NCBI GenBank assembly: GCA_905250885.1
Contig: CAJNOQ010000175.1
Coordinates: 1 to 64,000, forward strand
Reading direction: 5' to 3'
From: Didymodactylos carnosus
Lineage: Eukaryota; Rotifera; Eurotatoria; Philodinida; Philodinidae
DNA length: 64,000 nucleotides
Numbering within the stretch: position 1 is the first letter of the stretch; each line of letters starts with the position of its first letter. The translations under genes and the position numbers were made by a program. Below are positions 12,501 through 20,924 of this stretch, piece after piece. A model generated the notes under the pieces. It was given only the letters and a program-made list of their open reading frames with translations. It was not told where the DNA came from and ran no database searches.

Positions 12501-14035
12501 CAGAGCACTCAACACTCCGAATATTTATTATAGATCTCTCTCAGGAAATGTTTCGGTGAGAGAGAAAATGATGAAATACTTCATCTAGAAGAAAATTTAA
12601 ACACAGTGGTAGTCATTGTCTATCTCAAATTAATCCTGAAGAGGAAAATTAGTGTGGTATCCTCACTCACGACAAATACATACCCGAGATATTGAAGTGT
12701 TTAAGATATATTTGATCTTATATCAATCTTTGACAATTCTTTCTCTGTTTAACTTTGTTTATTGCGTAAGACGATATGATTGATCGTCTTTTAATTGAAC
12801 ATCCTTAACAATAATATTTCATACAACAAAGACGATTACTGTATATCTGTAATGTCTCGATCACTTTTTATACTTCCCAAAACAATTTATTATGTTACGT
12901 TATCTTCTATTTCGTCGTTCACAGAACGAATAGTTTATTCTTCTATAATTTTTATTTGTTATCAATAATGTTGATCATGAAGTCAGGGTCGAAAAAAGAT
13001 CATACATCATCAAAATGTACCTGCTACACTGCTCTTATCATCTACTCAAATCATTTTATTACCCTCTTGGTTGAACAAGGCGGATTCACTCTCTATTTTA
13101 TCTTCTTCAATGAAAATCTATCATCTAATTATTAAACATATATTCAACTTTTATCATCCGTTTTTTATAGCCAAACTATTGATTAATTGTGAACACTTTC
13201 TCTTCTTTCTACTTTTTCCACTGTAAAACGGTGTGACTCTACGCTATTAGTCGACATTTAAGGCGTCCTATTGATACAAAATAATGAAAAATTTGAATAA
13301 ACATAATATTGCTAATCGCCCTGATTTACGGACAAAACATATTCCCAAATAACATTAATTATTTATAGCCTGTTTATTCCCATGGGATCAAAATCGACAT
13401 TTTCACTAGCAGAGTGAGATCATTGATATTATTGTAGAAGTTGTTTTATTATTTGCCGACGAAACGGCATCTTTTACGTTTTTTTTTTATGGGATTATGA
13501 ACTATGGGACCGAGACACAAACCACTGAACTGAGGAACTTACAGAAGTAAGCCTTTGGACTGCATACTCATAATGCTTTTGGATAGACTTCTGAAAAAAA
13601 ATACAACGTGTTGCGAAAAGCTATCGCTATTAAAATTGTAAAATTCCTACTGCATAGATATGCACAGATATCATATCATACCATTTTAGGGATATTCACT
13701 ATACCCTTCGCCTCTACCTTCTAAGACAATCGGCATCAGATCGATTTCAAGATAGTCGCTTCAAAGAAAAGAATTTGTTAACCGAAAAAGTTACAAAACA
13801 GCCGTATTTTGCAGAAACATGCGTTGGAAGACGTCTTCTATTTTGAAACATGTGGTTGAACCGGTTTGGATGCTTGTCGGCAGTTGGAGTCATAGATATT
13901 TGTTTCAGATAACATCCATCCTTTCTGTCCAAAGTGCCAGTTCTCTCTTATCTACCCGGTTAATGCTCTTTATTGAATATTCTTGTGTGTGAGATAGATT
14001 TGTGGAAAATCCAAAGACTCGCTCTATTAAACTTA
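9579..14035. other. gene-poor intergenic DNA
   Basis: About 4.4 kb of AT-rich sequence without a supportable gene apart from the doubtful exon at 11474-11666. Frames at 9790-9978, 12376-12588 and 13747-13932 have no recognisable domain and no coherent splice partners. No tRNA-like cloverleaf or repeat array was noticed. Confidence 0.45.
11474..11666 (-). CDS. possible first exon, membrane or secreted protein
   Basis: ATG at 11666 opens 64 codons plus one base, ending at TTTTAG|GTGAGTC, a good donor. The peptide starts MKKFIFASMAMNLIYSQYYF, which could be a signal peptide, and ends with a strong membrane segment (SIILYFVVCSVLVSVFSNIA). I could not identify a following exon with confidence; a short frame near 10900-11003 on the same strand starts after CAG but has no similarity I recognise. 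It may be a small membrane gene, a relic, or chance. Confidence 0.25.
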
Positions 14036-14490
14036 CGTTAGTTTATCGGGAAGACTTTCTGACGTGCTAACGGTTGAAACTGCACATTTTTTTCATGAAT
14101 TTTGAAGCTTTGATAAAATCGTCAACTAAAAGGCATGACTGACTCTTTCACGGTTTTCGTCTTTTATTTTCATTGGTTTCCTTTGGCAAACTACCGGTTC
14201 ACGACTTTAGTTTTATAGTTTTGAGCTTTACGATATTTTTTCATGGTTTCATTTTCACAGTTCTCAAACTGACGGTTTTATTTCAGGATTTCCCTTCTAT
14301 GGTTCAAAAGTGGACGGTTTTGTTTCTATGGTTTTAACCTTTACGATTTTACTTCAATAGTTTTTCTCTTATACCTTTGAATTTCACGGTTTTCATGATG
14401 TAATTTTCTACTTCTTGGTTCTTCTACACGATTTTTTTTCGATGGTTTTGGATTTCACGGTTCTTCTTACAGTTCTTTTTTAACCGTGTA
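14036..14490 (+). repeat. degenerate minisatellite of ACGGTTTT/ATGGTTTT units
   Basis: A run of loosely repeated half-units of about 16-20 bases in which ACGGTTTT alternates with ATGGTTTT or ATAGTTTT, separated by T-rich spacers with ACTTC or TTTCAC. Clear units include TTTCACGG near 14146, CTATGGTTTTAACC near 14327, GAATTTCACGGTTTTCATG near 14379 and GGATTTCACGGTTC near 14452. The strand is strongly T-biased. Degeneracy indicates an old array. Confidence 0.6.
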
Positions 14491-16087
14491 GTGATCGATA
14501 AAAATGCCAAATTTGTAATCAGTGCAGTGAGTGAGTTGAACAAAATAAAATATATGACATCAAAATCCCATATTAACACCCATGAACCTTCCCTAGCGAG
14601 TAATGTTATGGAAATAGTTCCTATGCCTTCCTAACAACATTTTAATTTCATTGCATGTTTACAGTCGAAGATCATATTATCTTCTCTGACATTCTACATC
14701 CGTTCGTTTACAGAAAATAAAATAAAATAACTAGACAATTCTCTGATTTTTAATAAAATTGTAATAATCTCTTTGCATTATAAATTACTAGAAACATTCG
14801 AAGCGTATTAAGGAGGGATCTCCCCCTCCCGGTTTTTAGAGCACAGCAGAGATGTAACCGGTCAAGATTTTCTCCACCGGGCCGATAACCAGCCTAAAAA
14901 ATTTTGACCAGTCGAAACCATTTTTGACACCACGTCGAAGTCTGTATCATTAGAATTGCAGAAGGCATCTGGGACGCATGGACACCTACTTTTTGATTCA
15001 TAAACTCAATGTTTCAAGCTCAAATTTTTACTGTCAACTGTCTAAGGTCAGATACACATTCAGTGAGAATTAATTATTGTGCTCGCTCTGCAACCAGTTA
15101 TTTTTGCTTTTTAAATTCTTCAAGTCCTTTTGTTTGTTCTGTGTTGTTTTAAATTGTTTCCTGTCCGTGTCTGTGTGTGAGAAAGGAAGTTGGCGCAAGT
15201 GTGTGAATGTAAAAACCTAACGGCCGAGGGATGCTAAGACTTCAGAAAAATGCCCGTAGCTCTCGAATCATGGATTACCAAGATGTGGTTTAAATCCAGT
15301 TTTGTCGAGGACACCTGAGATTATACATATGTATTAAAAAAATCCATTGATTTCTATTTCTGTTTTCAGAGAGCCGAACTGGTTTTCCACAGATCTCCTG
15401 AAAAACGGATCTTTGAAATTTTTCCAAAATTCGTTTTTGCTGATGAAAGCATAGCTTCAGGTCTTGGCTAGCCAGTGATGAAAATCGCAAGTCTCTATCT
15501 TTTATTTCTTTTGAATTATTCAAAAAATAATCACCGGTCTTCTGTTCTGGCACTGATAGTCAAAAAAGAAAGAAAAACGAAAGAAAAGTTTTAAAAAAAA
15601 TTTTTTTTCTCGACGGATCGGTCAAATTAATTTTTTTTCGACCGGCAGGCCGACCACCCGGTCACTTCACATGGACAATATTGTTCTCATATTTCTATAA
15701 TACTGATATTGTTCACTGAAATCGTGTGTCAACGTGTACCAATGTGCTCACCCGCCAAGTTAGTTTGCATATCGTTCGATAGAGCTTTTGGAAAGTTACA
15801 AAAGCATATGTTTACCAAACTGAAAAATAACTGGCTACTCTAAGAAATCCCAAGGAGACTATTCTCAAGACCGTATTTTATGGGCTTTTTAACTGATATT
15901 CAGTAGATTTCGATGAGAAAAATTACGATTTGGGGGGATAGTGGTGGCGGGTCGGCACACCCTAAACTGATCACCCACTGGGTATACTGGACACACTCTC
16001 CATCTATCATTGACCTTAAACTTACATATTTATTCAAATAAGGTAACAATGTTACTGAGAAACATGAGGAAAGATTTCTTTTTGATA
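14491..16087. other. gene-free DNA with GC-richer patches
   Basis: No gene supported. Two patches rich in ACCGGTC/GACCGG strings (14857-14915 and 15612-15665) stand out from the AT-rich background and may be the ends of a decayed non-coding element, but they do not align as clean terminal repeats. A short GGAGGGATCTCCCCCTCCC hairpin lies near 14813. The minus-strand frame 15290-15553 has no recognisable domain. Confidence 0.4.
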
Positions 16088-16320
16088 TCATGGTTGATCG
16101 TCGTCGTCCGTCGAATCGTAGAAGTCGGAAAGCTGACTTGCATCTGTAACTAGACTGATGTAGTCTCCGGATGGCATGCGTCGATTCTCGATTTGCCATC
16201 GTTCGCAGACCAAACTGCACTTGCAATGTGACTGCATGATCCGATATGACGATTGCCTATTGGACGGTCGCACCACCAGTTTAATATGCTCCCTCTCAGA
16301 TCAATCTCATATTCACAGGT
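16088..16320 (-). pseudogene. C-terminal remnant of a DDE-type transposase with a CxC...CxH cluster
   Basis: Reading the minus strand from about 16320, one frame gives YEIDLRG, then WWCDRPIGNRHIGSCSHIAS and AVW before stopping. A second frame gives the acidic tail SQLSDFYDSTDDDDQP and a stop at 16088. The first piece matches the C-terminal signature of a widespread animal transposon protein whose usual form is W-x-C-x-C-x3-G-x-R-x2-G-x-C-x-H-x-A-x-V-x-W. The second cysteine of the first CxC is replaced by Arg here, and the acidic tail normally ends the same protein in the same frame, so a frameshift separates them. Only the end of the gene survives; no N-terminal part was found to the right. 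Family placement is from recall of the motif. Confidence 0.55.
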
Positions 16321-16486
16321 CTGTTGTAGTTTTTTTCAGTGATTAAAACTAGCACATTAGAAAACCCATTTTGATCCCCCTAGAAAATTTTCCGCATCCA
16401 AATTTTTCTCTCGTTAAATGAACTTTACTTAGAGTATTTTCTTCATTTCTTCTCTTTTGCTCAAGCAAACCTCAATTACAACAGGA

Positions 16487-16860
16487 AATTTCACGGGCTT
16501 CCAAATGATATATAAGATATCGAGAACAAATTGGGTCTGGGTGTCCTAAAACCAGAAATACTGATCAATACCTCTGCAAATCCATAGGTCAACATCGTTC
16601 ATCTTTCATATTATCCAGCCATTTCCTCGTTAATCGCTCCACTTTATACTCCATCCGATAGAGAATTTCACGGGCTACAAGATGCTATATAAGATATTAA
16701 GAACAAAATGGGACTGAGCAGTCTAATATCAGAAATACCCTGCAACATCTCAGCATACTGGTACATCAACATCGTTCATGTTTATAATATCCATTTATTT
16801 TTTCGGCAACCACTCAACTTCATATAGCTTTTGATAGAGAATTTCATGGGCTACAAAATG
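16487..16860 (+). repeat. 177-bp tandem repeat, two copies and a partial third
   Basis: The landmark AATTTCACGGGCT recurs at 16487, 16664 and (as AATTTCATGGGCT) 16840, spacing 177 and 176 bases. Inside each unit the blocks ATATAAGATAT, AGAACAAA.TGGG.CTG, CAGAAATAC and CATCAACATCGTTCAT appear in the same order. The units have diverged substantially. The period is typical of an animal satellite; with fewer than three copies it could also be the edge of a longer decayed array. Confidence 0.75.
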
Positions 16861-17030
16861 AGCTAAAAAGAGTTATTTATTTTATTCGTCAGACATCCCA
16901 ATAATAATGAAGTTCTTGCTGTCTTCCTCTGAGACATTAGCTCTCTTTTGATGTGTATTCGATACGATAAATTTGAAAAAAAATATATAGTATAAATCAA
17001 AGCAAAACAAAACTCTACATATTTGGGATC

Positions 17031-17211
17031 AGGTTGAAAAACTACTCTTTTTATTCATAGGATTATGTTGAAATTACAAATGCGTAAAGTTACACCTGAG
17101 AGAAAAAAGTTTCGTAATAATTTTTGTTGCGTAATTACTGACAAGAAAGAACTTTACGCATTTGTAATTTCAACATAATCCTATGAATAAAAAGAGTAGT
17201 TTTCCAACCTG
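17031..17211. repeat. near-perfect palindrome with 62-bp arms
   Basis: The arms 17031-17092 and 17150-17211 are inverted copies, beginning AGGTTGAAAAACTACTC on the left and ending GAGTAGTTTTCCAACCT on the right; I see a single mismatch. The 57-base loop has no obvious content. Such fresh arms imply recent origin. It ends 44 bases before the FUBI-like fragment. Likely a small foldback element or the product of a template switch. Confidence 0.85.
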
Positions 17212-17254
17212 ATTTTTAAAACTATCTCGAAACGTTTGCAAGATAATCTGAAAC

Positions 17255-17485
17255 ATGCAGTTATTCATTCGTGGAGGCATAGAATTACTGTCCTTAGATT
17301 TGGAAAATAAGGATATCACTGTCAAAGACATTAAAGAAATCATTGCTGTTGAATATGAAGTCGAAACAGTAGACGATATTTTATTAAGTTTCAGTGGTAT
17401 CCCATTGAACGATGATGACAAACAACAGCTGACTGCTGGCTCGAAATTCCTTAAAATCGAATTTTACGAAATTTTAAAATTTTAA
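17255..17485 (+). pseudogene. FUBI-like ubiquitin fragment (FAU N-terminal domain)
   Basis: The frame starts MQLFIRGG and continues with VKDIKEIIAVEYEVETVDDI, LLSFSGIPLNDD and QLTAG. This follows the ubiquitin-like FUBI domain of the FAU protein (MQLFVR start, DILLSFAG-PL-type core). In FAU the domain continues through a Gly-Gly end into ribosomal protein eS30. Here, from residue 61 the sequence runs into a hairpin (17435-17537) and gives KFLKIEFYEILKF and a stop, so the Gly-Gly end and eS30 are absent. It is therefore a truncated copy, possibly a retrocopy since no intron interrupts it. Function as a free-standing ubiquitin-like protein is not expected without the diglycine terminus. Confidence 0.6.
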
Positions 17486-17537
17486 AAACCGTATTTTTAA
17501 TTAAAAATTCGAGTTTAAGGAATTTCGAGCTAGCAGC
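17435..17537. repeat. inverted repeat at the end of the FUBI fragment
   Basis: GCTCGAAATTCCTTAAAATC on the left (17439-17458) pairs with GAGTTTAAGGAATTTCGAGC on the right (17511-17530); arms extend to 17435-17464 and 17505-17537 with a 3-base gap. The loop is A/T only. It overlaps the last 15 codons of the FUBI-like frame and appears to be what truncated it. Confidence 0.75.
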
Positions 17538-17688
17538 CTTATCTCATAGAAAATGACATTCTGTATTTGCTGTATTTGCTACATTCTGTAGATTTCAATG
17601 GCGGGTTTGAATCTATTACTGGTATTTACCTATCACAAGATTTCAATCTGAATACTACACATCTTAATCGAAAAAAGACGGCTTTCCT

Positions 17689-18354
17689 TTATTCTCTAAA
17701 AAAATCAACTTTTCTTTCAAATGTTTTCTCTTTAACAATTGACCCATGCTTCAAGGAAACGTCTGCAAACTTTTGAATTTCTAGTTCCAGAAACGACCAC
17801 ACTGCAACCATTTCCTGTCTAACTACAATCTTCATTCGTCCTTGAGTTGCTCTCTGTAATCTGCTTTTACCATTGGCCGTTATACTATTAATGTCAAGAA
17901 ACAATCTCTCGAGTGTCTGATTTACAGTTAACATTTCCAAAATTGACTCAACACATGAATCACTGAAGTGGGTATATTTTAATTTTAATTCCATCAGAGT
18001 ATAATTGTGATATTTCAATACATTCCACAACATTTTACAAGCATCGTCTCCAATATCGTTCAAGCCAAGATCAAGTTCTTCGAGTGTTTTGTTAACTTTC
18101 GACATTTCAATGAAGACCATCAGCAGTTATTTTGTTTCCAAAAAGACTGAGTGACTTATAGGTCACATTTGTCGTTAGTTCATTCGCAATGTACCACAGT
18201 TCATCGTCTGTTAGATCCTTTAAACTGAAACACCAATCATTTTGTTGTTTCTTGTAATATTCAACGAGTTGCTTTATTTTCCTATCGACATACGGAACGG
18301 CGGGACTGATTACTTCTTCAGAAGTTCTCTTGAGTTGTCTGAATTGACGGATTC
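17689..18354 (-). pseudogene. RNI/NLRC-type leucine-rich-repeat gene, frameshifted
   Basis: On the minus strand the reading frame opens near 18354 with a Lys/Arg-rich segment, then DWCFSLKDLTDDELWYIANE, LTTNVTYKSLSLFGNKITAD and GLH before a stop. A shifted frame takes over and continues from about 18114: VNKTLEELDLGLNDIGDDAC, NYTLMELKLKYTHFSDSC and VNQTLERLFLDINSITANGK, ending at 17689. The pattern L-x2-L-x-L-x2-N-x-I-x-D-x-(G/A) at 28-residue spacing is that of ribonuclease-inhibitor/NLR-type LRRs, usually protein-interaction modules in the cytosol. The repeat register continues smoothly across the frame change, so one frameshift in an otherwise long frame is the simplest reading. A 46-bp piece of its 3' end is duplicated at 18735-18780. 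It lies head-to-head with the PPR relic. Confidence 0.7.
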
Positions 18355-18375
18355 GTTAGATTCGATCCAACCAAG

Positions 18376-18926
18376 AGAATGTCAAGAAGAGGAAATGGAC
18401 TGCCAATGAACAACCGCACAAGACGCTGACTTTGTATCGAGAAATGAAAAAAACACTTCGTTGAAACCAAATCAAGTTACATTGACTCTACTTGCAACAG
18501 CAGCTTCTCAGATTGGCATGTCGACTGAAATTTAACTGAAATTTATGGTGAAGTAATTAAATACTATCCAAATTATTTGAATGAAGATGTCAGATTATCT
18601 GCTACAATCATCTCACTTCTTGGAAAATGCAAAGACCATGTGAAAGCGCATTCGGTCTATGAGTTAATACCACTTAAAACACATACTGCCGTTTAGTATG
18701 TCTCTTAGTATAGTCGGAAAAAGAAAGTGCTCGTCTTTCCTTTATTCTCTAAAATAATAAACTTTTCTTTCAAATGTTTTTTCAACTTACAAAGAATCTT
18801 GGTGTCTGTGGTGACTGTCAAGCAACAAAACGTCTTTTGAAGCTGAGACAGTGTGTGATCACAGTGAGAGACAGTAATCGTATTCATCATTTTTCGGATA
18901 GAAAATGTTCGTGTCGGGATCATTTC
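18376..18926 (+). pseudogene. DYW-type pentatricopeptide repeat (PPR) protein relic
   Basis: Pieces of a plant-type PLS-DYW PPR protein follow one another on the plus strand in changing frames: QPHKTLTLYREM (about 18411-18449); LKPNQVTLTLLATAASQIGM (18461-18520); IYGEVIKYYPNYLNEDVRLS and ATIISLLGKCKDHVKAHSVY (18541-18660). After a 46-bp insert comes the C-terminal DYW domain, TKNLGVCGDCQ through VRDSNRIHHFSDRKCSCRDHF (about 18789-18926). The CxxC (CGDC) of the deaminase centre and the HxxxCxC second metal site (HHF...CSC) remain, but the HxE part is gone and the final DYW triplet reads DHF. At least two frame changes and an internal deletion show it is dead. DYW proteins edit C to U in organelle RNA in plants; they have been reported in bdelloid rotifers and a few protists, where lateral acquisition is the accepted view. 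Base composition now matches the AT-rich host. Confidence 0.8.
18735..18780 (+). repeat. 46-bp duplicate of the LRR gene 3' end inside the PPR relic
   Basis: CTTTCCTTTATTCTCTAAAA and the following AACTTTTCTTTCAAATGTTTT match 17682-17728, the reverse-coded C-terminus of the LRR pseudogene, with only a few differences. The copy sits exactly between the PPR part and the DYW part of the relic. Same orientation, about 1050 bases apart. It marks a rearrangement or template-switch junction. Confidence 0.75.
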
Positions 18927-19505
18927 AAGAATTGTTTTCTTAATGTAACGTCAGATATAATTGTAGTTTGTTCATTTTTTTGTAGTTAAAGATGTTTGAA
19001 TTGCCTGTCGTACAGTTTCGAGTTAGTAATGAAAAGGAATGGTCTGGATTTGATGTTAGATATGGATTTGAAGGTGATTGTGGGGCAGGAGATAGAAGGT
19101 ATTGCAGCTGTTCACTATCGAGAAATTGTTTCATCGATGGAAAAGCTCCAGAAACGTTGAAAATAGCTGAAGGAGGTGTGTGTTTATTCAGAATCCTTAT
19201 TCTGAGTTTCTTTGTTCCAGGTGCAGTCAGTCAAAAAGATCGTGTGTACTTGTCACGTTAAATTCAAGAACGTAAAGTGACGATTTATTCGCATATGAGC
19301 CTTTGTATTTATGAAAACCGAATTCTAGTGCTTGTTCCTCGCCCTCTGACCATTTCATTTTTCGAATTCTTAGACACTCAAGAAGCTTTTCATACGGTTG
19401 ACTCTCAAAAACAATGAGAAATTTACCAAGTTGGAAGAAAGAAAACCCGTTCGGTTGCAATAAGAGAACAGATTAAAAAGAATTCTACATGTACGTGTTT
19501 TTTTC
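18927..19505. other. unassigned stretch with conflicting short frames
   Basis: Between the PPR relic and the Nudix-like gene, several short frames overlap (18992-19261 plus, 19227-19460 minus, 18940-19134 minus). An alternative plus frame around 19016-19165 gives LVMKRNGLDLMLDMDLKVIV and a few more codons, which looks somewhat protein-like. None can be matched to a family, and they cannot all be real. It may hold further fragments of decayed genes. Confidence 0.3.
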
Positions 19506-19576
19506 CAGCCTCACCTTTACCAAAAAAAAGAACGAAAAAATGTATATATAAGGGAAAAATTCATTTTTTCTCTTTA

Positions 19577-20410
19577 ATGGCTTACTCACACTCCCAAGAA
19601 TCAACAGCAACTACATCATCGAGCAGCAGCGGTTACTTTAGTCATCACAGTCACAGTAACACACCAACAACCGCACCACCAAATCCTCGTTATGCCTGCT
19701 ACTGGCTTGACTCCTGTCGAGGTGATCATGAGCTCAATCAATGTACTCACTGGCGTAATGAGCTTCGTGGTAAACTCGGTATTTACTATTCACCATCTGG
19801 AATATATAAACGTTTTTCAGAGGATCGAATTAGTGGTGTTAAACTACAATTTAATCCAACTGGTTGTACAACAGTTCATCTTCTGGTGTTCAATGACAAC
19901 AGAGATATTCTATTTGGAATGAAATGGTGTCATGAAAAACATGATGATGACGATGATCGACGTCTACTCCTCACATTTCCCTCAGCTAAGCCACGTAAAC
20001 AAGGTGAATATGGTCTACCAATTGCTCAACGTGCATTTCAATGGTTAAGTGAAGATAACAAACTCTCAGAAGGACTGAAAAAACGCTTTCTCTATCAACA
20101 TGCAAATGTAATCTATCCCTGTCATCTAACGAATGATCAAGCAACGTCTCTAACAAAGACTTTTACGACAAATGAAGAACTTCTGTCATTACATTGGTTT
20201 CCATTGACAAAAGTACTGGAAAACCTACCAGTTTGGAACAACTATCTCTTAAGTAAAGAAAAACCGAATGAATTGGCACAAATCGATGGTATACAACCGA
20301 TGGAAGTTAAATTAGGAGAAGAGTGTAGGCTGTGGTCGGTTATAACGAGAAGTCTAATGTGTATTAGAGAACATGTACCGGGAGGATTTGAAGAGTTTTT
20401 GAAAGTTTAG
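19577..20410 (+). CDS. Nudix-fold-like protein, probably without hydrolase activity
   Basis: Intact single-exon gene of 277 aa. The N-terminus (1-40) is Ser/Thr/His/Pro-rich and probably disordered. Residues about 95-225 have a Nudix-like outline: a strand TTVHLLVFNDNRDILFGMKW, then LLLTFPSAKPRKQGEYGLPI, a helix AQRAFQWLSEDNKLSEGL, and the C-terminal EELLSLHWFPLTKVLENLP, which resembles the usual last strand and helix of Nudix domains. The catalytic box G-x5-E-x7-REUxEExGU is degenerate: the helix has few of the metal-binding glutamates (SED only), so hydrolase activity is doubtful. The Nudix call is by pattern, not by search. TATATATAAGG at 19543-19553 lies only about 25 bases before the ATG; a TTTTTTTCCAG at 19496-19506 could instead be a spliced-leader acceptor, since bdelloids trans-splice. 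AATAAA at 20424 follows the stop. Start chosen as the first ATG in frame. Confidence 0.75.
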   Translation: MAYSHSQESTATTSSSSSGYFSHHSHSNTPTTAPPNPRYACYWLDSCRGDHELNQCTHWRNELRGKLGIYYSPSGIYKRFSEDRISGVKLQFNPTGCTTVHLLVFNDNRDILFGMKWCHEKHDDDDDRRLLLTFPSAKPRKQGEYGLPIAQRAFQWLSEDNKLSEGLKKRFLYQHANVIYPCHLTNDQATSLTKTFTTNEELLSLHWFPLTKVLENLPVWNNYLLSKEKPNELAQIDGIQPMEVKLGEECRLWSVITRSLMCIREHVPGGFEEFLKV

Positions 20411-20436
20411 CTTTTCTTTGCTTTAATAAACCTTTA

Positions 20437-20556
20437 ATTTTTACAGCAGCTTCATTTTCAAGGAGTGTTACAGTCCTTGAAAATGGAAACATAAATTTTC
20501 GAAACGTCGGAATAAATAAATATTCAAATGACTTTATATAAAGCCGCTGTAAAAAT
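20437..20556 (+). mobile_element. 120-bp inverted-repeat element with CGAAACGTC tail
   Basis: Terminal inverted repeats ATTTTTACAGCAGCTT (20437-20452) and AAGCCGCTGTAAAAAT (20541-20556) match at 15 of 16 positions. Inside, CATTTTCAAGGA (20453-20464) and TCCTTGAAAATG (20474-20485) form a 12-bp hairpin. They are followed by CGAAACGTCGGAATAAATAAA, a tail also found at 20875 in the next element. It begins just after the polyadenylation signal of the Nudix-like gene. Confidence 0.65.
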
Positions 20557-20698
20557 CTTACTTTTACTTAGCCAATAATCCTTCTAGCTAGTCTAAAAAC
20601 TCTGACTTACTGGAACGCCGGCTTAAAAAGTGACACTAGAATGATTTTAGCAAAAAAACTTCAAAACGTTTTCATCAACGTGTCATGTCAAATAAGAG

Positions 20699-20924
20699 AT
20701 AAGTACTTTTTTCTTCGTACTAACTTTATTTATTTCAAACATTTAGATTGATCAAAATAAAAAAGGGAAAAATATACCTATGTTAAAGCTTTCTGTTCAA
20801 ATTGTTTTGTTTTTATGTAATTTTAATTAATTTAGTTAATATTTGTATCCACTGAGGAAGATTGAACTATCAATCGAAACGTCTGGAATAAATAAAGTTA
20901 GTACAAAGAAAAAGTATTTATTTA
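20699..20924 (+). mobile_element. 226-bp inverted-repeat element carrying a hammerhead-like motif
   Basis: The left end (20699-20735) contains CGTACTAACTTTATTTATT; the right end (20888-20924) contains AATAAATAAAGTTAGTAC in inverted order, and the similarity extends outward over T- or A-rich blocks to about 36 bases. The interior has no coding capacity. A hammerhead-like motif occupies 20846-20890. Together with the neighbouring 120-bp element it suggests a small family of non-autonomous elements. Confidence 0.65.
20846..20890 (+). ncRNA. hammerhead-ribozyme-like motif
   Basis: The core reads CTGAGGA (20852-20858), a stem GATTG/CAATC (20860-20864 with 20871-20875) around a six-base loop, then GAAA (20876-20879), C, and GTC (20881-20883) as the expected cleavage triplet. 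TCCA before the core (20848-20851) pairs with TGGA after the GTC (20884-20887) as stem I. Differences from a canonical hammerhead are one extra A between the core and stem II, N7 as G, and a stem III reduced to one C-G with no loop. Very short stem III is known in retroelement hammerheads (Penelope-like elements, retrozymes), where dimers cleave. Activity is inferred, not shown. Confidence 0.5.

Noticed and set aside
15900-16226. 108-codon minus-strand frame
   Set aside because: Different frame of the same stretch as the transposase C-terminal remnant; the motif-bearing frames are the other two.
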